From NCBI GenBank assembly GCA_963744275.1, contig CAVUSX010000017.1, positions 124,001-188,000 of the forward strand: 64,000 nucleotides of DNA, in the 5' to 3' direction. The position numbers were made by a program, and so were the translations under genes. This DNA is from VAZQ01 sp963744275 (lineage in GTDB: Bacteria; Pseudomonadota; Alphaproteobacteria; Rhizobiales; Xanthobacteraceae). Every line of letters starts with the position of its first letter. The stretch's first letter is position 1. Below are positions 34,764 through 43,802 of this stretch, in pieces. The notes under the pieces were generated by a model. That model was not told the origin of the DNA. It saw only the letters and a program-made list of their open reading frames with translations, and did not search any database.

Positions 34764-35072
34764 GGCGCGCTCCTGCCGTTGAGGCGGGAGCGCGGTCGCG
34801 TCTCTCAGCCACTGACGCCCGATAGCATCGATGTCAGCGGTATACGCAATATAGGGACCCGTCTGTTCGATAGCCAGCATTGCAGGAGCCAGCCCAGCAT
34901 CGGGGCGCGTGAATGGGCGCGGTCGGCCTGCCTGGGACCATGCCGGCGAGGGCCGCGCAGGGTCGTGCGCCCGTTAAGGGCATTCTGCAAATTCATTGTA
35001 TTGGTTTATTAATTAAGCATATATGTCTAGTGTATGACGTTGCGGGATGGTTGCTTGAGCAATGCCTGCCGG
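34764..35072. promoter_or_regulatory. 309-bp gap, AT-rich centre
   Basis: No gene seen. A short AT-rich block at 34988-35035, with TTAATTAA and CATATATG palindromes, stands out from GC-rich surroundings and probably includes the promoter of the Crp/Fnr gene. The rest is unremarkable. Confidence 0.4.
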
Positions 35073-36170
35073 TCAAACCCCCAGCGCCTGCTCCGTATCC
35101 GCGGCAATGATCTCGGTCAGCATCTGGGCTCGCCGGGTCGCCGAACGGCAGTGCCGCAGGGCTTCCGAGAATCGCTCGAGCACGCCGTCCTCGAACGCCG
35201 CCACCACGGCCCTGTGGACGTAGCTCTTGCGGCAAATGGCCGGCGTATTCGCAAGGTCCGTGGCGGCGATACGGACCGCCTCCAAGACCTGCTTGCGACG
35301 CTTTCGCTCGCTCGCGCCCGGCTCCGCCCGCGCCAGTGTCTCAAATACGCTCGCCGACGCCAGAAGGGTGCGAAAATCCTTCAACGAGATGCGCATCCCG
35401 GCGATCTCGCGCAGGAAATCATTCACCTCCCGGGCGGTGACATGGCGCAAGTCACCGTCTTCGGTCCGGTATTGGAACAGCCGCCGTCCCGGCAATTGCT
35501 GCAATGACACGATCACCCGAGCCAGCCGCGGGGCGGTGAATTCCTTGACGATCGTCTTGCCGCCTTTGCCCCGAAACGTCAGCGTGATGGTCTCGCCATA
35601 GATCGAGACATTCGACTTGAGCAGGGTGGCGGCGCCACGTGTTCCGCGCAGGCGCGCGTAGCTCTCGCTGCCCGGCCGAATGGCGGTGCGTGCCACCAAA
35701 TCGATGACGGCCGCAAACGCGAGATGCCGGGTCGGCTCGGTCGCGGCGAGATGGCGGCTGAGGCTGCGATGGATGCGCGGCAAAGCATCGGCGAGCCGTG
35801 CCAGCCGGCGGGCCTTTCGGATCTCGCGCACCCGTTCCCAGCGCGGATGATAGCGATACTGCAGGCGGCCCTCGGAATCGCGGCCGATCGCCTGCAGGTG
35901 GGCGGCCGGATCCTCCGCGTAGAGGACATCCTGATAGGCCGGCGGCACGGCGAGCCGCGCCAACCGACGCAGCGTGGCATGGTCCGCGATGCGCCGGTCG
36001 TCTGAGCCGAGATAGATCCAGCCCTTTCCGCAGCGGCGCCGCCGGATCGAGAGAGCATCGGCGCTGACATGGCGCAAGCCGGCGCTCTTGATGAGAGCAA
36101 GCGCCTCGGCAGGCCGGCCTTCGCCGCCGTCAAACTGTTCGCGGTTGGACGCGCTCAATTCGCTGGTCAT
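35073..36170 (-). CDS. type IB DNA topoisomerase (poxvirus-like)
   Basis: 365 residues from MTSELSAS. Catalytic residues are recognisable: Arg in TAIRPGSESYARLRG, Lys in FRGKGGK, Arg in ISLKDFRTLLAS and the nucleophile Tyr in AICRKSYVHRAV. The N-terminal region (GWIYLGSDDRRIAD.. AVPPAYQDVLY) is the clamp domain. Relaxes supercoils by nicking one strand. Proximity to Ku/LigD is common in Rhizobiales. The start is upstream-extendable; ATG 36170 was chosen on family length. Confidence 0.9.
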   Translation of the reverse strand: MTSELSASNREQFDGGEGRPAEALALIKSAGLRHVSADALSIRRRRCGKGWIYLGSDDRRIADHATLRRLARLAVPPAYQDVLYAEDPAAHLQAIGRDSEGRLQYRYHPRWERVREIRKARRLARLADALPRIHRSLSRHLAATEPTRHLAFAAVIDLVARTAIRPGSESYARLRGTRGAATLLKSNVSIYGETITLTFRGKGGKTIVKEFTAPRLARVIVSLQQLPGRRLFQYRTEDGDLRHVTAREVNDFLREIAGMRISLKDFRTLLASASVFETLARAEPGASERKRRKQVLEAVRIAATDLANTPAICRKSYVHRAVVAAFEDGVLERFSEALRHCRSATRRAQMLTEIIAADTEQALGV

Positions 36171-36298
36171 CGGGCCCTGCTGTATGTCGAGAATCGCAGA
36201 GACATGAAGTCCTGGGCTCAATGATTTGTTCCTCATGCCCACGGGAGGAGGAGTTCCGGCGCGGTCTGCCCGAGGCGGCATTTATCGTTCCGGTGCAA

Positions 36299-36324
36299 AG
36301 AAAAACCCCGTCCTCGGGACGGGG
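36299..36324 (-). terminator. intrinsic terminator
   Basis: Minus strand: CCCCGTCC-CGA-GGACGGGG hairpin (36306-36324) followed by TTTTTCTT. It lies ~95 bases after the stop of the small secreted protein gene at 36418-36666, the transcript it would end. Confidence 0.75.
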
Positions 36325-36417
36325 TGCTGGTGAAGTGGAAGGGGGCGGACACGCGTCCGCAGTGTGCATCGTTTCGGAGATCTTGACTTGCGGCGGATGC
36401 ACGCCGCTTTCCAAATG

Positions 36418-36666
36418 TCAGTGCCCGATCTCGACGCCGACGCCGGGCGCCTTGAGCTCGATGCCGGGTTTGTCTTCATGCCGCTCTTCCCGATGCTCGA
36501 TCGTGACCCGATCGCGGTCCCGATCCCGCGTCTCGACGCACTGCTCCTTGCAGACCCCCGCCGAGCACTCCTGCTTGCACACGCGGTCGGCGTGGGCCTG
36601 CGGGGACAATAAGGCGGCGGCGCCGATGACCGTGGCGATCGCCAGGGTATTGAACATCAATCGCAT
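36418..36666 (-). CDS. small secreted Cys-containing protein
   Basis: 82 residues: signal peptide MRLMFNTLAIATVIGAAALL ending at HAD, then RVCKQECSAGVCKEQCVE with four closely spaced Cys (two CxxxC pairs), then a charged stretch rich in Asp/Arg/Glu and a GIELKAPGVGVEIGH tail. Start follows GAAAGGATC. Small exported proteins with this layout occur in Bradyrhizobium; function unknown. Confidence 0.7.
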   Translation of the reverse strand: MRLMFNTLAIATVIGAAALLSPQAHADRVCKQECSAGVCKEQCVETRDRDRDRVTIEHREERHEDKPGIELKAPGVGVEIGH

Positions 36667-36795
36667 GTGCTGATCCTTTCTGGGGGTTTTTTGGATTACC
36701 GGATGAGCAACATTCCATAGTGCGTTTGGTTCCAAACAGTCGCGAGCCGCGGTCGGCGTCGCGCCTTGCTCATGGTGAATCAAGACCGGGATCGG

Positions 36796-37266
36796 TCAGA
36801 ACCAGGATTTGGGGCCGCCGCTGAACGTGCGGTTGTTGCTCCAACCGCGGTACCCGAAATCCCACTGCTGGACATAACCGAGCTTTCGCTGATCGTAATC
36901 GCCCGGGTCGACGCGCGTGTGCTTGCGGGCCGGGGGGTGGACTTCATGCTTCACGGGCTGATCGCTGGCTTGCGCCTGTGCCAGCGCGCTGAGCGGAGAG
37001 GGCGGGTCGGGCGGAAGATCGGCGAGCTCCGGGGCGTCGCTCTGGCGCGGTAGCGGAACCAAGCGGGTGGCGGGCGGAGGCGTATAGGCGGCTACTCCCG
37101 GGTTTGGGCTGATCGTGGGCTGGCAAAGCGCATAGAGCACCAGAAAAAGGCTGGCTGCCCCGGTCACGATCACGGCGAGAACCCCGAACACGGGGGTTGC
37201 CCATTCGTCGCCAGGTGATTTGAGAGCCTGCGATTTCAAGGTCCGGGAATTCCAGGTTTCCGCCAT
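36796..37266 (-). CDS. small membrane-anchored protein of unknown function
   Basis: 156 residues. A single trans-membrane helix (TPVFGVLAVIVTGAASLFLVLYAL) at ~27-50 follows a short polar N-terminus. The rest is a Pro-rich linker (PPPATRLVPLPRQ, PPDPPSPL) and a Trp/Tyr-rich C-terminus (VQQWDFGYRGWSNNRTFSGG). No family recognised. Confidence 0.6.
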   Translation of the reverse strand: MAETWNSRTLKSQALKSPGDEWATPVFGVLAVIVTGAASLFLVLYALCQPTISPNPGVAAYTPPPATRLVPLPRQSDAPELADLPPDPPSPLSALAQAQASDQPVKHEVHPPARKHTRVDPGDYDQRKLGYVQQWDFGYRGWSNNRTFSGGPKSWF

Positions 37267-37457
37267 GGTCCCCAACGCGAGTGATTGGGTTTGGTTCCCG
37301 CGAGGAGCTCTCGGCCGATCTCAAAGTCATGGGCCGTTTCCGAGCTTCAGCGCTGTACCGGCGTGCGGCTGCCGGTGGAACTTTTCGCCACCGTGGTTAT
37401 TACGATTGGAGACCGGATAGGCGGTCGGCGTCCTGCGGGATATGGGGAGAGCCTCCC

Positions 37458-37637
37458 ATGAAATGCTTCGTTTGCGGCAGCGAAATGCGCCTCACCCTGG
37501 TCGAGCCCCACGACGAGGTCGCGCGCCCCGGGTTCGAATACCGGACGTTCCAATGCGAAAGTTGCGGTGACACCGAACGGCGATTTGTCTTCGATCCCCG
37601 GACGGCGCTCGACGCGGCGGTGGTCGGAAGCGCCTGA
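37458..37637 (+). CDS. small zinc-ribbon protein
   Basis: 59 residues, MKCFVCGSEMRLTLVEPHDE, with two CxxC pairs (CFVC and CESC) placed to bind one zinc. It ends with a short helical tail. Common as an orphan small protein in Rhizobiales; role unknown. Confidence 0.7.
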   Translation: MKCFVCGSEMRLTLVEPHDEVARPGFEYRTFQCESCGDTERRFVFDPRTALDAAVVGSA

Positions 37638-37689
37638 CTTCGGGCTTGGCGCCCGCGCGGGCAGGTGTCGGAGCGGCGGATGCCGCGGG

Positions 37690-38757
37690 TTATTCTCCGC
37701 CGCCACCCCGATTGGTAAAGCGGGCGTTCCCGAGTCCGGTACCGATCGTCAGCACGCCCCAGCGTTCGACGTCCTGCATGAACGGAATTTCGCTCAGGCC
37801 TTGGACCACGGCATCGTTGTGCATGACGATCGAGGTTTCATGGTCGCCGATCCTGGGAATGGCGCCGTGCAATCGGAGCGGGAGGTTGAACCGGCTGCTC
37901 TCCCAATTGCCCGGCAGGTTCTGCGCGCCGCGCGCGATCGAGCCGTCTTCCGCGATCAGTCCCGGGCAGCCGATGCCGATGAAGGGTGCGAGCCTGATGG
38001 CCTTGCGGTCGGCGGCCTCGATCAATCCGTGCAGCATCCCGGATAAGGTCTCCAGGGCATCCTCCCGCTTGACCCCTTCCTCGTCGCCGTGACGCCAGAG
38101 CGAGAACTTCCACACCTTCGCCTTGCCGAGGTTGGGATCCTTCTTGAGGTTGAGATTGACGACCCCGGCCCGAATGTTGGTCCCCCCGATATCGACGCCC
38201 AGAATGGCGTCGTAGGCCTCGAACAGCCAAGCCGGCGCCAGATGGGCCGCCCCGATCAAACCCGCCTGGTCCGGGTCGTAGTGAATGGGAGAAAGCCCGA
38301 TATCGATCTTGTCGGCTTTGAGGATGATCGATGTCCGCCCGATCACGAGTTCGCCGACCCGGCTGGCGCGAAACCCGCCGCCGACGGCGACGCGTTGCGT
38401 GTCCTTCCAGCCCTTCAGCTTGAGATAGCGGCGAATGACCAAGGCGAGCTCCTGGGAGAAGTCCTCGATCGCGCCATGGATGATCCCTGCGGCCTCCGGC
38501 TCCCCCCGGTCCAGAAGCTCGTCGAGCTGCTTGCGGCTCAGGTCGTCGCCGAGCTCCTCGCCGAGCGGATCGCCGCCGTTCTGCCGCAGCGACTTGCGCC
38601 AGTTCTGGATGATCTCCCGAAACGCGCCCTTGCTGGCACGGTCGCCGATGAAGCCCTCGTCGTCCTTGAGCTCGATGTTGTAGCTGTCGAGATCGACCGC
38701 GGGCAGGCGGGTCGCACCGTGTGCGGCTACCGCCGGCAGAACAGTTCTTTCCGGCAT
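37690..38757 (-). CDS. ROK-family kinase-like protein with swapped (circularly permuted) lobes
   Basis: 355 residues. The second half begins AILGVDIGGTNIRAGVVN (phosphate-1 motif), then GIGCPGLI, IVMHNDAVVQGLSE (the catalytic-Asp motif) and ends just after LTIGTGLGNARF. The first half carries what is normally the C-terminal lobe: VAVGGGFRASRVGELVIGR and DPDQAGLIGAAHLAPAW, which in ROK sugar kinases follow the GTG motif. The zinc CxCGxxGC motif is missing. The protein thus looks like a circular permutation of a glucokinase-type fold, not a fragment. Start chosen with GGAG upstream. Substrate unknown. Confidence 0.75.
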   Translation of the reverse strand: MPERTVLPAVAAHGATRLPAVDLDSYNIELKDDEGFIGDRASKGAFREIIQNWRKSLRQNGGDPLGEELGDDLSRKQLDELLDRGEPEAAGIIHGAIEDFSQELALVIRRYLKLKGWKDTQRVAVGGGFRASRVGELVIGRTSIILKADKIDIGLSPIHYDPDQAGLIGAAHLAPAWLFEAYDAILGVDIGGTNIRAGVVNLNLKKDPNLGKAKVWKFSLWRHGDEEGVKREDALETLSGMLHGLIEAADRKAIRLAPFIGIGCPGLIAEDGSIARGAQNLPGNWESSRFNLPLRLHGAIPRIGDHETSIVMHNDAVVQGLSEIPFMQDVERWGVLTIGTGLGNARFTNRGGGGE

Positions 38758-38970
38758 GAATTTCTCCAGCTCCCTGGTCCCCACCAACCTGCGATCCTGG
38801 AAATGGTTCACCGGACGGGTCGCGGCGCGGCCGCTCGATCAAGCAGGCGGAATATTTGAGCCGCCTTTGAAGGTGGCGGCGTGAATGGCCGATGCCGTGC
38901 ATCTGAAGTGCGGAACTTTTGGCGTTGAACGGAATTTGCTTGCCGGAACGCATCAATCGGGAGGCTCCAG

Positions 38971-39129
38971 ATGATCCTGCAGGAGTTCAGCGAGCGCGCC
39001 GCGGAGTGCATCCGCATGGCCGAGCGGGCGAGGTCGGACCATGACCGCGATCTTTTCATCGAGCTGGCGCGCGCCTGGTGCGGCGTGACCAGGGAGGCGC
39101 CAAAGACCGAAACCCAGCCTCGACACTGA
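38971..39129 (+). CDS. small protein of unknown function (52 aa)
   Basis: MILQEFSERAAECIRMAERA... ending TETQPRH. ATG at 38971 is preceded by GGGAGG (38959-38964) at good spacing. One amphipathic helical hairpin with a Cys is likely. Short proteins with 'AxxCxRMAERA..DRxLFxELARAW' are frequent in Bradyrhizobium (recalled). Confidence 0.6.
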   Translation: MILQEFSERAAECIRMAERARSDHDRDLFIELARAWCGVTREAPKTETQPRH

Positions 39130-39146
39130 CAGCAGCGAGCAAACCC

Positions 39147-39341
39147 ATGGCCCGTAAGTATTCCCGGAGCGCATCGAAGGATGTCGAAGGCGCCATGCGC
39201 AAGCGCAAGCGTGGCACCCTCGAGCGGGGCAAGGGCGGCAAAGGCGGGAAGGTCAAGAGTTGCAAGCAGGCGATCGCCATTGGCCTCTCGGAGGCGCGCA
39301 AGAAGGGCAAGAAAGTCCCCAAGCGCAAATCGAGACGCTAG
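39147..39341 (+). CDS. small Lys/Arg-rich protein (DUF6496-like)
   Basis: 64 residues: MARKYSRSASKDVEGAMRKR, then a Gly/Lys stretch and KQAIAIGLSEARKKGKKVP. Very basic, so nucleic-acid association is likely. It resembles the DUF6496 family seen in many proteobacteria. It starts 17 bases after the 52-residue gene. Confidence 0.75.
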   Translation: MARKYSRSASKDVEGAMRKRKRGTLERGKGGKGGKVKSCKQAIAIGLSEARKKGKKVPKRKSRR

Positions 39342-39467
39342 TCTAGGCTGAACGGTCCTCCGCCCTTCCGGCCCTTTCGGCAGTAACTCGAGCCAAGCCC
39401 AGCCGACAAGCCAAGAGGGCGTGCTGCCGCCCGGGACCCGGATCGCCATTCAAAATGAAAAGATGAA

Positions 39468-39623
39468 ATGGGACAAGGGAAACCCGACCCACACGGCATC
39501 GTGTTCATCGGGACGCGGGGCGAAGTTTATTGCTACGTCACGCCGGGTGGCGTGTGGCGGCACGAGGCCAATCGCCTGTGTAGGGGCGCGACCGCGCCAT
39601 CGCCTGCCGCAGCTTTCACGTGA
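39468..39623 (+). CDS. possible small protein (51 aa)
   Basis: MGQGKPDPHGIVFIGTRGEV then YCYVTPGGVWRHEANRLCRG: looks protein-like (alternating hydrophobic strand, aromatic residues), unlike the competing frame. It ends 42 bases before Ku. No clear ribosome site beyond GAAAAGATGAA. Tentative. Confidence 0.4.
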   Translation: MGQGKPDPHGIVFIGTRGEVYCYVTPGGVWRHEANRLCRGATAPSPAAAFT

Positions 39624-39665
39624 GCGCGGTGGCCCCGCAGCTCAACCTTCGCAAGGGAATCCGAC

Positions 39666-40499
39666 ATGGCACGCGCTTACTGGAAGGGCTACCTGCGACT
39701 TTCGCTCGTGACCTGCCCGATCGAGCTGTTTCCGGCCATCACGCAATCGGAAAAGACCCATTTTCATCAGATCAACACCAAGACGGGCCATCGTCTGCGC
39801 CAGCAAATGGTGGACGAAACGACCGGCGATGTGGTGGACAAGCAGCACAAGGGCCGCGGCTACGAGCTGGCAAAAGGGCGCTACGTCCAGATCGACGAGG
39901 AGGAGCTGGCGGCGGTCGAGATCGAAAGCACCCACACGATCGATATCGACAGCTTCGTGCCGCTCGCCGAGATCGACCGGCGCTATCTCGACAGACCCTA
40001 CTACATCGTGCCGAACGGCAAGGTCGGGGCCGAGGCCTTCGGCGTGATCCGCGACGCCATGAAGGACAAGGACCGGGCCGGCTTGGCGCGCATCGTGATC
40101 GCCAACCGCGAGCACACCATCGCGCTCGAGCCGCTCGGCAAGGGAATCCTGGGCACGACGCTCCGCTACGACTACGAGGTGCGCGACGAAGAGCATTTTT
40201 TCTCCGCGGTGCCGAGCGTGCGCGTGCGCAAGGATATGCTCGATCTCGCCGCGCATATCCTCGACACCAAGGCCGGCCATTTCGATCCCGCCAGGTTCAA
40301 GGACCGCTATGAGCTGGAGTTGCGAAAGCTGATGAAGCGCAAGGCGGCCGGCCACAAGATCGAGGCGCCGAAGCCTGCCGCAGAGAGCGGCAAGGTGATC
40401 GACTTGATGGAAGCGCTTCGCCGCAGCTTGCACGGCGAACGGCCGGCGCGCCGAAACGGCAAGCGCAAGGCCGCGCGGCGGAACAAGAAGGCCGCATAA
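39666..40499 (+). CDS. ku: Ku, DNA end-binding protein of bacterial NHEJ
   Basis: 277 residues. Starts MARAYWKGYLRLSLVTCPIE, typical of bacterial Ku, with KGRGYELAKGRYVQIDEEEL, YYIVPNGKVGAEAF and LDLAAHILDTKAGHFDPARF core segments, then a C-terminal Lys/Arg-rich tail (RRNGKRKAARRNKKAA) of the kind that aids DNA threading and LigD recruitment. Partner of LigD at 41613-44314. Confidence 0.95.
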   Translation: MARAYWKGYLRLSLVTCPIELFPAITQSEKTHFHQINTKTGHRLRQQMVDETTGDVVDKQHKGRGYELAKGRYVQIDEEELAAVEIESTHTIDIDSFVPLAEIDRRYLDRPYYIVPNGKVGAEAFGVIRDAMKDKDRAGLARIVIANREHTIALEPLGKGILGTTLRYDYEVRDEEHFFSAVPSVRVRKDMLDLAAHILDTKAGHFDPARFKDRYELELRKLMKRKAAGHKIEAPKPAAESGKVIDLMEALRRSLHGERPARRNGKRKAARRNKKAA

Positions 40500-40674
40500 G
40501 CGGGCGCCTTTCGCTGTCGCTGCGCGCAGCCATCGCGCGCTTTCAAATTCCGCGCCGCCGCAAGTCATTTGACGTGGCTGACGGTGCATCTCGGAACGCG
40601 TCTTGCGGGCTGTTTTCGGGAACTGCCCCCGCATGCAGGCGTTGGTTCGTCGGAAGCAACACAAGGAGATCGAG

Positions 40675-41151
40675 ATGCAAATGAAGCGACATCGTTTGAC
40701 CGCCGTGGTGACGGGCCTCTTCCTCGCGGGCAGCGCCGGCCTTGCCTTCGCACAGGGCGCTGGCGGTGGTGCCGGCGGAGCGGGCGCTGCCGGAGCAGGC
40801 TCCTCCGGCAGTCCGGGCAGCTCGCTCGGCGGTGGCATCGGGCCGGCTCCTGCGCCGACACCGGGCCAATCCACGAGCATTCCCTCGCCGACGCAGGGGC
40901 AATCATCAACCGCGACCCCAGGGCAGTCGACCACGCCGGGATCCAACACGGCGAGCGGGACGACGCGCCCAGGCTGCGGGAGCGGATCGACCGTGGGCAG
41001 CGCGACCGGTACGTCGCCTCCCGGCAACGCCACCGGCACCCCGCCGCTGATCAACGGCGGAACCGTCGGGTCCAGTCAGCCCACGACGCAAAATCAGCTC
41101 AAGGCGAACCCGATGCCGGTTCCCAACACGGGCGGCGTCAGCGGCTGCTGA
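40675..41151 (+). CDS. secreted Gly/Ser/Thr/Pro-rich low-complexity protein
   Basis: 158 residues; signal peptide (LTAVVTGLFLAGSAGLAFAQ) then almost only Gly, Ala, Ser, Thr, Pro, Gln with repeated TPGQST/TQGQSS units and two Cys (PGCGSG, SGC end). Preceded by AAGGAGA. Probably disordered, surface or periplasmic. Located between the NHEJ genes with no obvious link. Confidence 0.65.
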   Translation: MQMKRHRLTAVVTGLFLAGSAGLAFAQGAGGGAGGAGAAGAGSSGSPGSSLGGGIGPAPAPTPGQSTSIPSPTQGQSSTATPGQSTTPGSNTASGTTRPGCGSGSTVGSATGTSPPGNATGTPPLINGGTVGSSQPTTQNQLKANPMPVPNTGGVSGC

Positions 41152-41183
41152 AAGCTCCCATATTTGGAATTGGAAATCACTTG

Positions 41184-41222
41184 GAAATCACCGGACCAAA
41201 GCGAGCCTGGTCCGGTGATTTC
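41184..41222 (+). terminator. terminator-like hairpin
   Basis: GAAATCACCGGACCA (41184-41198), a 9-base loop, and its perfect 15-base reverse complement (41208-41222) ending TTTC. It lies 33 bases after the stop at 41151; only a weak T-tract, so termination is plausible but unproven. Confidence 0.55.
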
Positions 41223-41352
41223 GCGTAGTCGGCATTTGCCGGTTTCGGCGCGGATGCCGGTTCCGGCGCGGAACCCTGGCGCAATACCTGTCGTTAATGG
41301 GTAGTCTCGGACCGGTTTCCGTGCCGAGCGCAAATTGCCCTGGAGGCTCCGG

Positions 41353-41565
41353 ATGGCCAGCACCGCCGATCATGATCCCCGCCACCATACCCAGAAAATG
41401 CAGCGTCGTTTGAAGGAAACCATCGACCACTTGCGGGAGGACGTCCAAAAAGTCGACGAACCGCAACTCAAGGCGATGTTCGAGACCTCGGCCGAGGTTT
41501 TGGGCGGTCTGGTCAAGGCCTTTCGCGATTACGAGCAGAAGAACGAAGCCGCATGGCGAAGCTGA
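41353..41565 (+). CDS. small helical protein of unknown function
   Basis: 70 residues: MASTADHDPRHHTQKMQRRL then KETIDHLREDVQKVDEPQLK and a third helix KAFRDYEQKNEAAW. Predicted amphipathic helices; preceded by GGAGG. It lies directly upstream of ligD on the same strand. Confidence 0.65.
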   Translation: MASTADHDPRHHTQKMQRRLKETIDHLREDVQKVDEPQLKAMFETSAEVLGGLVKAFRDYEQKNEAAWRS

Positions 41566-41652
41566 TGCGTGGGCCGGACACCGACAGACGACTTGGACCG
41601 GTGGGCTGAGCCGTGAGCCTGCAAGCTCTATCGAAAGAAGCGTGATTTCCGG

Positions 41653-42375
41653 GTGACACCGGAGCCGCGGGGCGGCGCGGCGGGCGCCCAAGGCGGCCGC
41701 TACGTCATCCAGAAGCACGCCGCCCGCCGGCTGCACTATGATCTTCGGCTCGAGCTCGACGGGGTGATGAAGAGCTGGGCGGTGACGCGCGGGCCGAGCC
41801 TGGTCCCCGGCGAAAAGCGCCTGGCGATCCATGTCGAGGACCATCCGGTCGAGTACAACACGTTCGAAGGCACGATCCCGCCGGGTCAATATGGCGGCGG
41901 TACCGTCATGATCTGGGATCGCGGCCGCTGGTTTCCGCAGGGCGATCCGCGCAAGGATTATCGCAAGGGCCGCCTGGACTTCCGGCTCGACGGCGAGAAG
42001 CTCAAAGGCCGATGGCATCTGGTGCGCATGCGCAAGGGGCCGAAGGACAAGCAGGATCCCTGGCTGCTGATCAAGTCGGACGACGCGGCGGCGCGCAGCG
42101 CGCGCGATCCGGATGTGCTGGAGGAGACGCCGTCGTCGGTGGTGAGCGGCCGCTCCATCGAGGAGATTGCCGCCGGTCGCGGCCGCAAGCGGGTCTGGCA
42201 ATCGAACCGCAGCGGCTCCGGGAAAGCGTCGAGCAAATCGGCCGAGAAAATCGCGCAGCCCGCCCGCCGCAAGCGCTCGGCCGCCAAGCCGCGCGCCGCC
42301 AAGCGCGCGTCGGCCGCGGCCAAGAGAAAATCGACCAAGAAAAAGTCGACCAGGAAAAGCAAGGCCACGAGGTGA
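41653..42375 (+). CDS. ligD: LigD 3'-phosphoesterase (PE) domain, first segment of interrupted ligD
   Basis: PE domain with QKHAARRLHYDLRLELDG, SWAVTRGPSLVPGEKRLAI, HVEDHPVEYNTFEGTIPPGQYGGG in outline, and WHLVRMR. It trims 3' ends during NHEJ. The domain is followed by a Lys/Ala-rich linker (KRKSTKKKSTRKSKATR). The expected N-terminus lies just upstream in another frame: GTG at 41613 reads MSLQ, and dropping one G at 41625 continues LYRKKRDFRVTPEPRGG. The segment ends TGA at 42373-42375, overlapping a GTG that opens the ligase frame. Confidence 0.85.
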   Translation: MTPEPRGGAAGAQGGRYVIQKHAARRLHYDLRLELDGVMKSWAVTRGPSLVPGEKRLAIHVEDHPVEYNTFEGTIPPGQYGGGTVMIWDRGRWFPQGDPRKDYRKGRLDFRLDGEKLKGRWHLVRMRKGPKDKQDPWLLIKSDDAAARSARDPDVLEETPSSVVSGRSIEEIAAGRGRKRVWQSNRSGSGKASSKSAEKIAQPARRKRSAAKPRAAKRASAAAKRKSTKKKSTRKSKATR

Positions 42376-43802
42376 AACCCGCCGGCGCTGCGGTGCCGGA
42401 CTTCGTGCCGCCCCAGCTCGCGAGCTTGCGGGAAGAGGCGCCGCGCGAGGCGGGTTGGGTGCACGAGGTCAAATACGATGGCTACCGTATCCAGGCGCGG
42501 CTCGATCACGGCGAGGTGCGGCTCCTGACCCGCAAGGGCCTGGATTGGACCGGCAAGTTCGGAAACGTCGCCGCCGCAATCGCGGATTTGCCCGCCGACA
42601 CCGCGTTGCTGGATGGCGAGCTGGTGGTCGAGGACGAAAGCGGTGTCTCGCGCTTTTCGGCCTTGCAGGGCGACCTCAAGGCCGCACGGCGCGACCGCTT
42701 CGTCTATTATGCGTTCGATCTTCTCCATCTCGACGGCGCCGACCTCATGCGGCTGCCGCTGGTGGAGCGCAAGGCCGCGCTCGCCGGTTTGTTGGCGCAG
42801 GCAAGGCGAGCCGGGCCGATCAGGCTGAGCGCACATTTCGAGGGCGAAGGCGCGCTCGTGCTGCGGCAGGCCTGTAAGCTCGCGCTCGAAGGCATCGTGT
42901 CCAAGCGCGCCCAGTCGCCCTATGTGTCGGGTCGCTCCGAAAGCTGGATCAAGGCCAAATGCGCCAACCAGCAGGAGCTCGTGGTCATCGGCTACGCGCC
43001 CTCGACCGTTTCGCGCGATGCCATCGGGGCTTTGATCGTCGGCTATTATGAGGACGGCCGGCTGCGCTATGGCGGCCGCGTCGGCACCGGCTATTCGCAG
43101 GCGATGGCCAAGGATCTCTGGCGGCGCTTGCATTCCTTGAAGATCGAGCGGCCGCCGATCGATCCACCGCCGCCGCAGGAACGGCGCCGCCGCGATGTGG
43201 TCTGGGTGCAGCCGAAAATGGTGATCGAGGCGAATTTCCGCGACTGGACCACCGACCGTCTGGTGCGCCAAGCTGCATTCAAGGGCGTGCGCGAGGATAA
43301 ACCCGCCCAGGAAGTTGCCCGGGAGACACCCGTCATGGCCGCAAAAGCGAGCGTCGCAAAGAAAACGTCGAAGCTTCCGGCGTCGCCGCGGCGAAAAGCC
43401 CCGGCGTCCGGCGTCGACCCTGCCGCCGGCAAAGCACGCGCCGCAGCGCAGGAGGTGCGGCTCACGCATCCGGACCGGGTCTATTGGGTGGACGTGGGCG
43501 TCACCAAGCAGGATCTCGCCGATTATTATGGCGCGGTCTGGGACTGGATGGCGCCGCAGGTGGTCGGACGGCCGCTGGCATTGGTGCGCTGCCCGGAGGG
43601 CACCAAGGGTCAATGCTTCTTCCAGAAGCATGCCTCCGCGGGGCTGAGCGTGAAGACGCTGCGCACCGTGACCGACAGCAAGGGACGGCAGGTCATCGGG
43701 ATCGGGGATCTCGACGGCCTGTTGTCGCTGGTGCAGGCCGGCGTGCTCGAGATTCACGTGCGCGGCGCCAGGCTCGATCAGCCTCGACGTCTGCGACCGT
43801 GA
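42372..43802 (+). CDS. ligD: LigD ATP-dependent ligase domain plus start of polymerase domain
   Basis: GTG at 42372 overlaps the previous stop (GTGA). Ligase domain: HEVKYDGYRIQARLD (nucleotidyl-Lys), ALLDGELVVED, VYYAFDLLHLDG, LEGIVSKRAQSPYVSGRSESWIKAK in outline. A Lys-rich linker is followed by the primase-polymerase start: VRLTHPDRVYWVDVGVTKQD, LVRCPEGTKGQCFFQKHASAG. The frame stops at 43800-43802 shortly after EIHVRGARLD, where the polymerase should continue. Order PE-LIG-POL is that of Pseudomonas-type LigD. Confidence 0.85.
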   Translation: MKPAGAAVPDFVPPQLASLREEAPREAGWVHEVKYDGYRIQARLDHGEVRLLTRKGLDWTGKFGNVAAAIADLPADTALLDGELVVEDESGVSRFSALQGDLKAARRDRFVYYAFDLLHLDGADLMRLPLVERKAALAGLLAQARRAGPIRLSAHFEGEGALVLRQACKLALEGIVSKRAQSPYVSGRSESWIKAKCANQQELVVIGYAPSTVSRDAIGALIVGYYEDGRLRYGGRVGTGYSQAMAKDLWRRLHSLKIERPPIDPPPPQERRRRDVVWVQPKMVIEANFRDWTTDRLVRQAAFKGVREDKPAQEVARETPVMAAKASVAKKTSKLPASPRRKAPASGVDPAAGKARAAAQEVRLTHPDRVYWVDVGVTKQDLADYYGAVWDWMAPQVVGRPLALVRCPEGTKGQCFFQKHASAGLSVKTLRTVTDSKGRQVIGIGDLDGLLSLVQAGVLEIHVRGARLDQPRRLRP

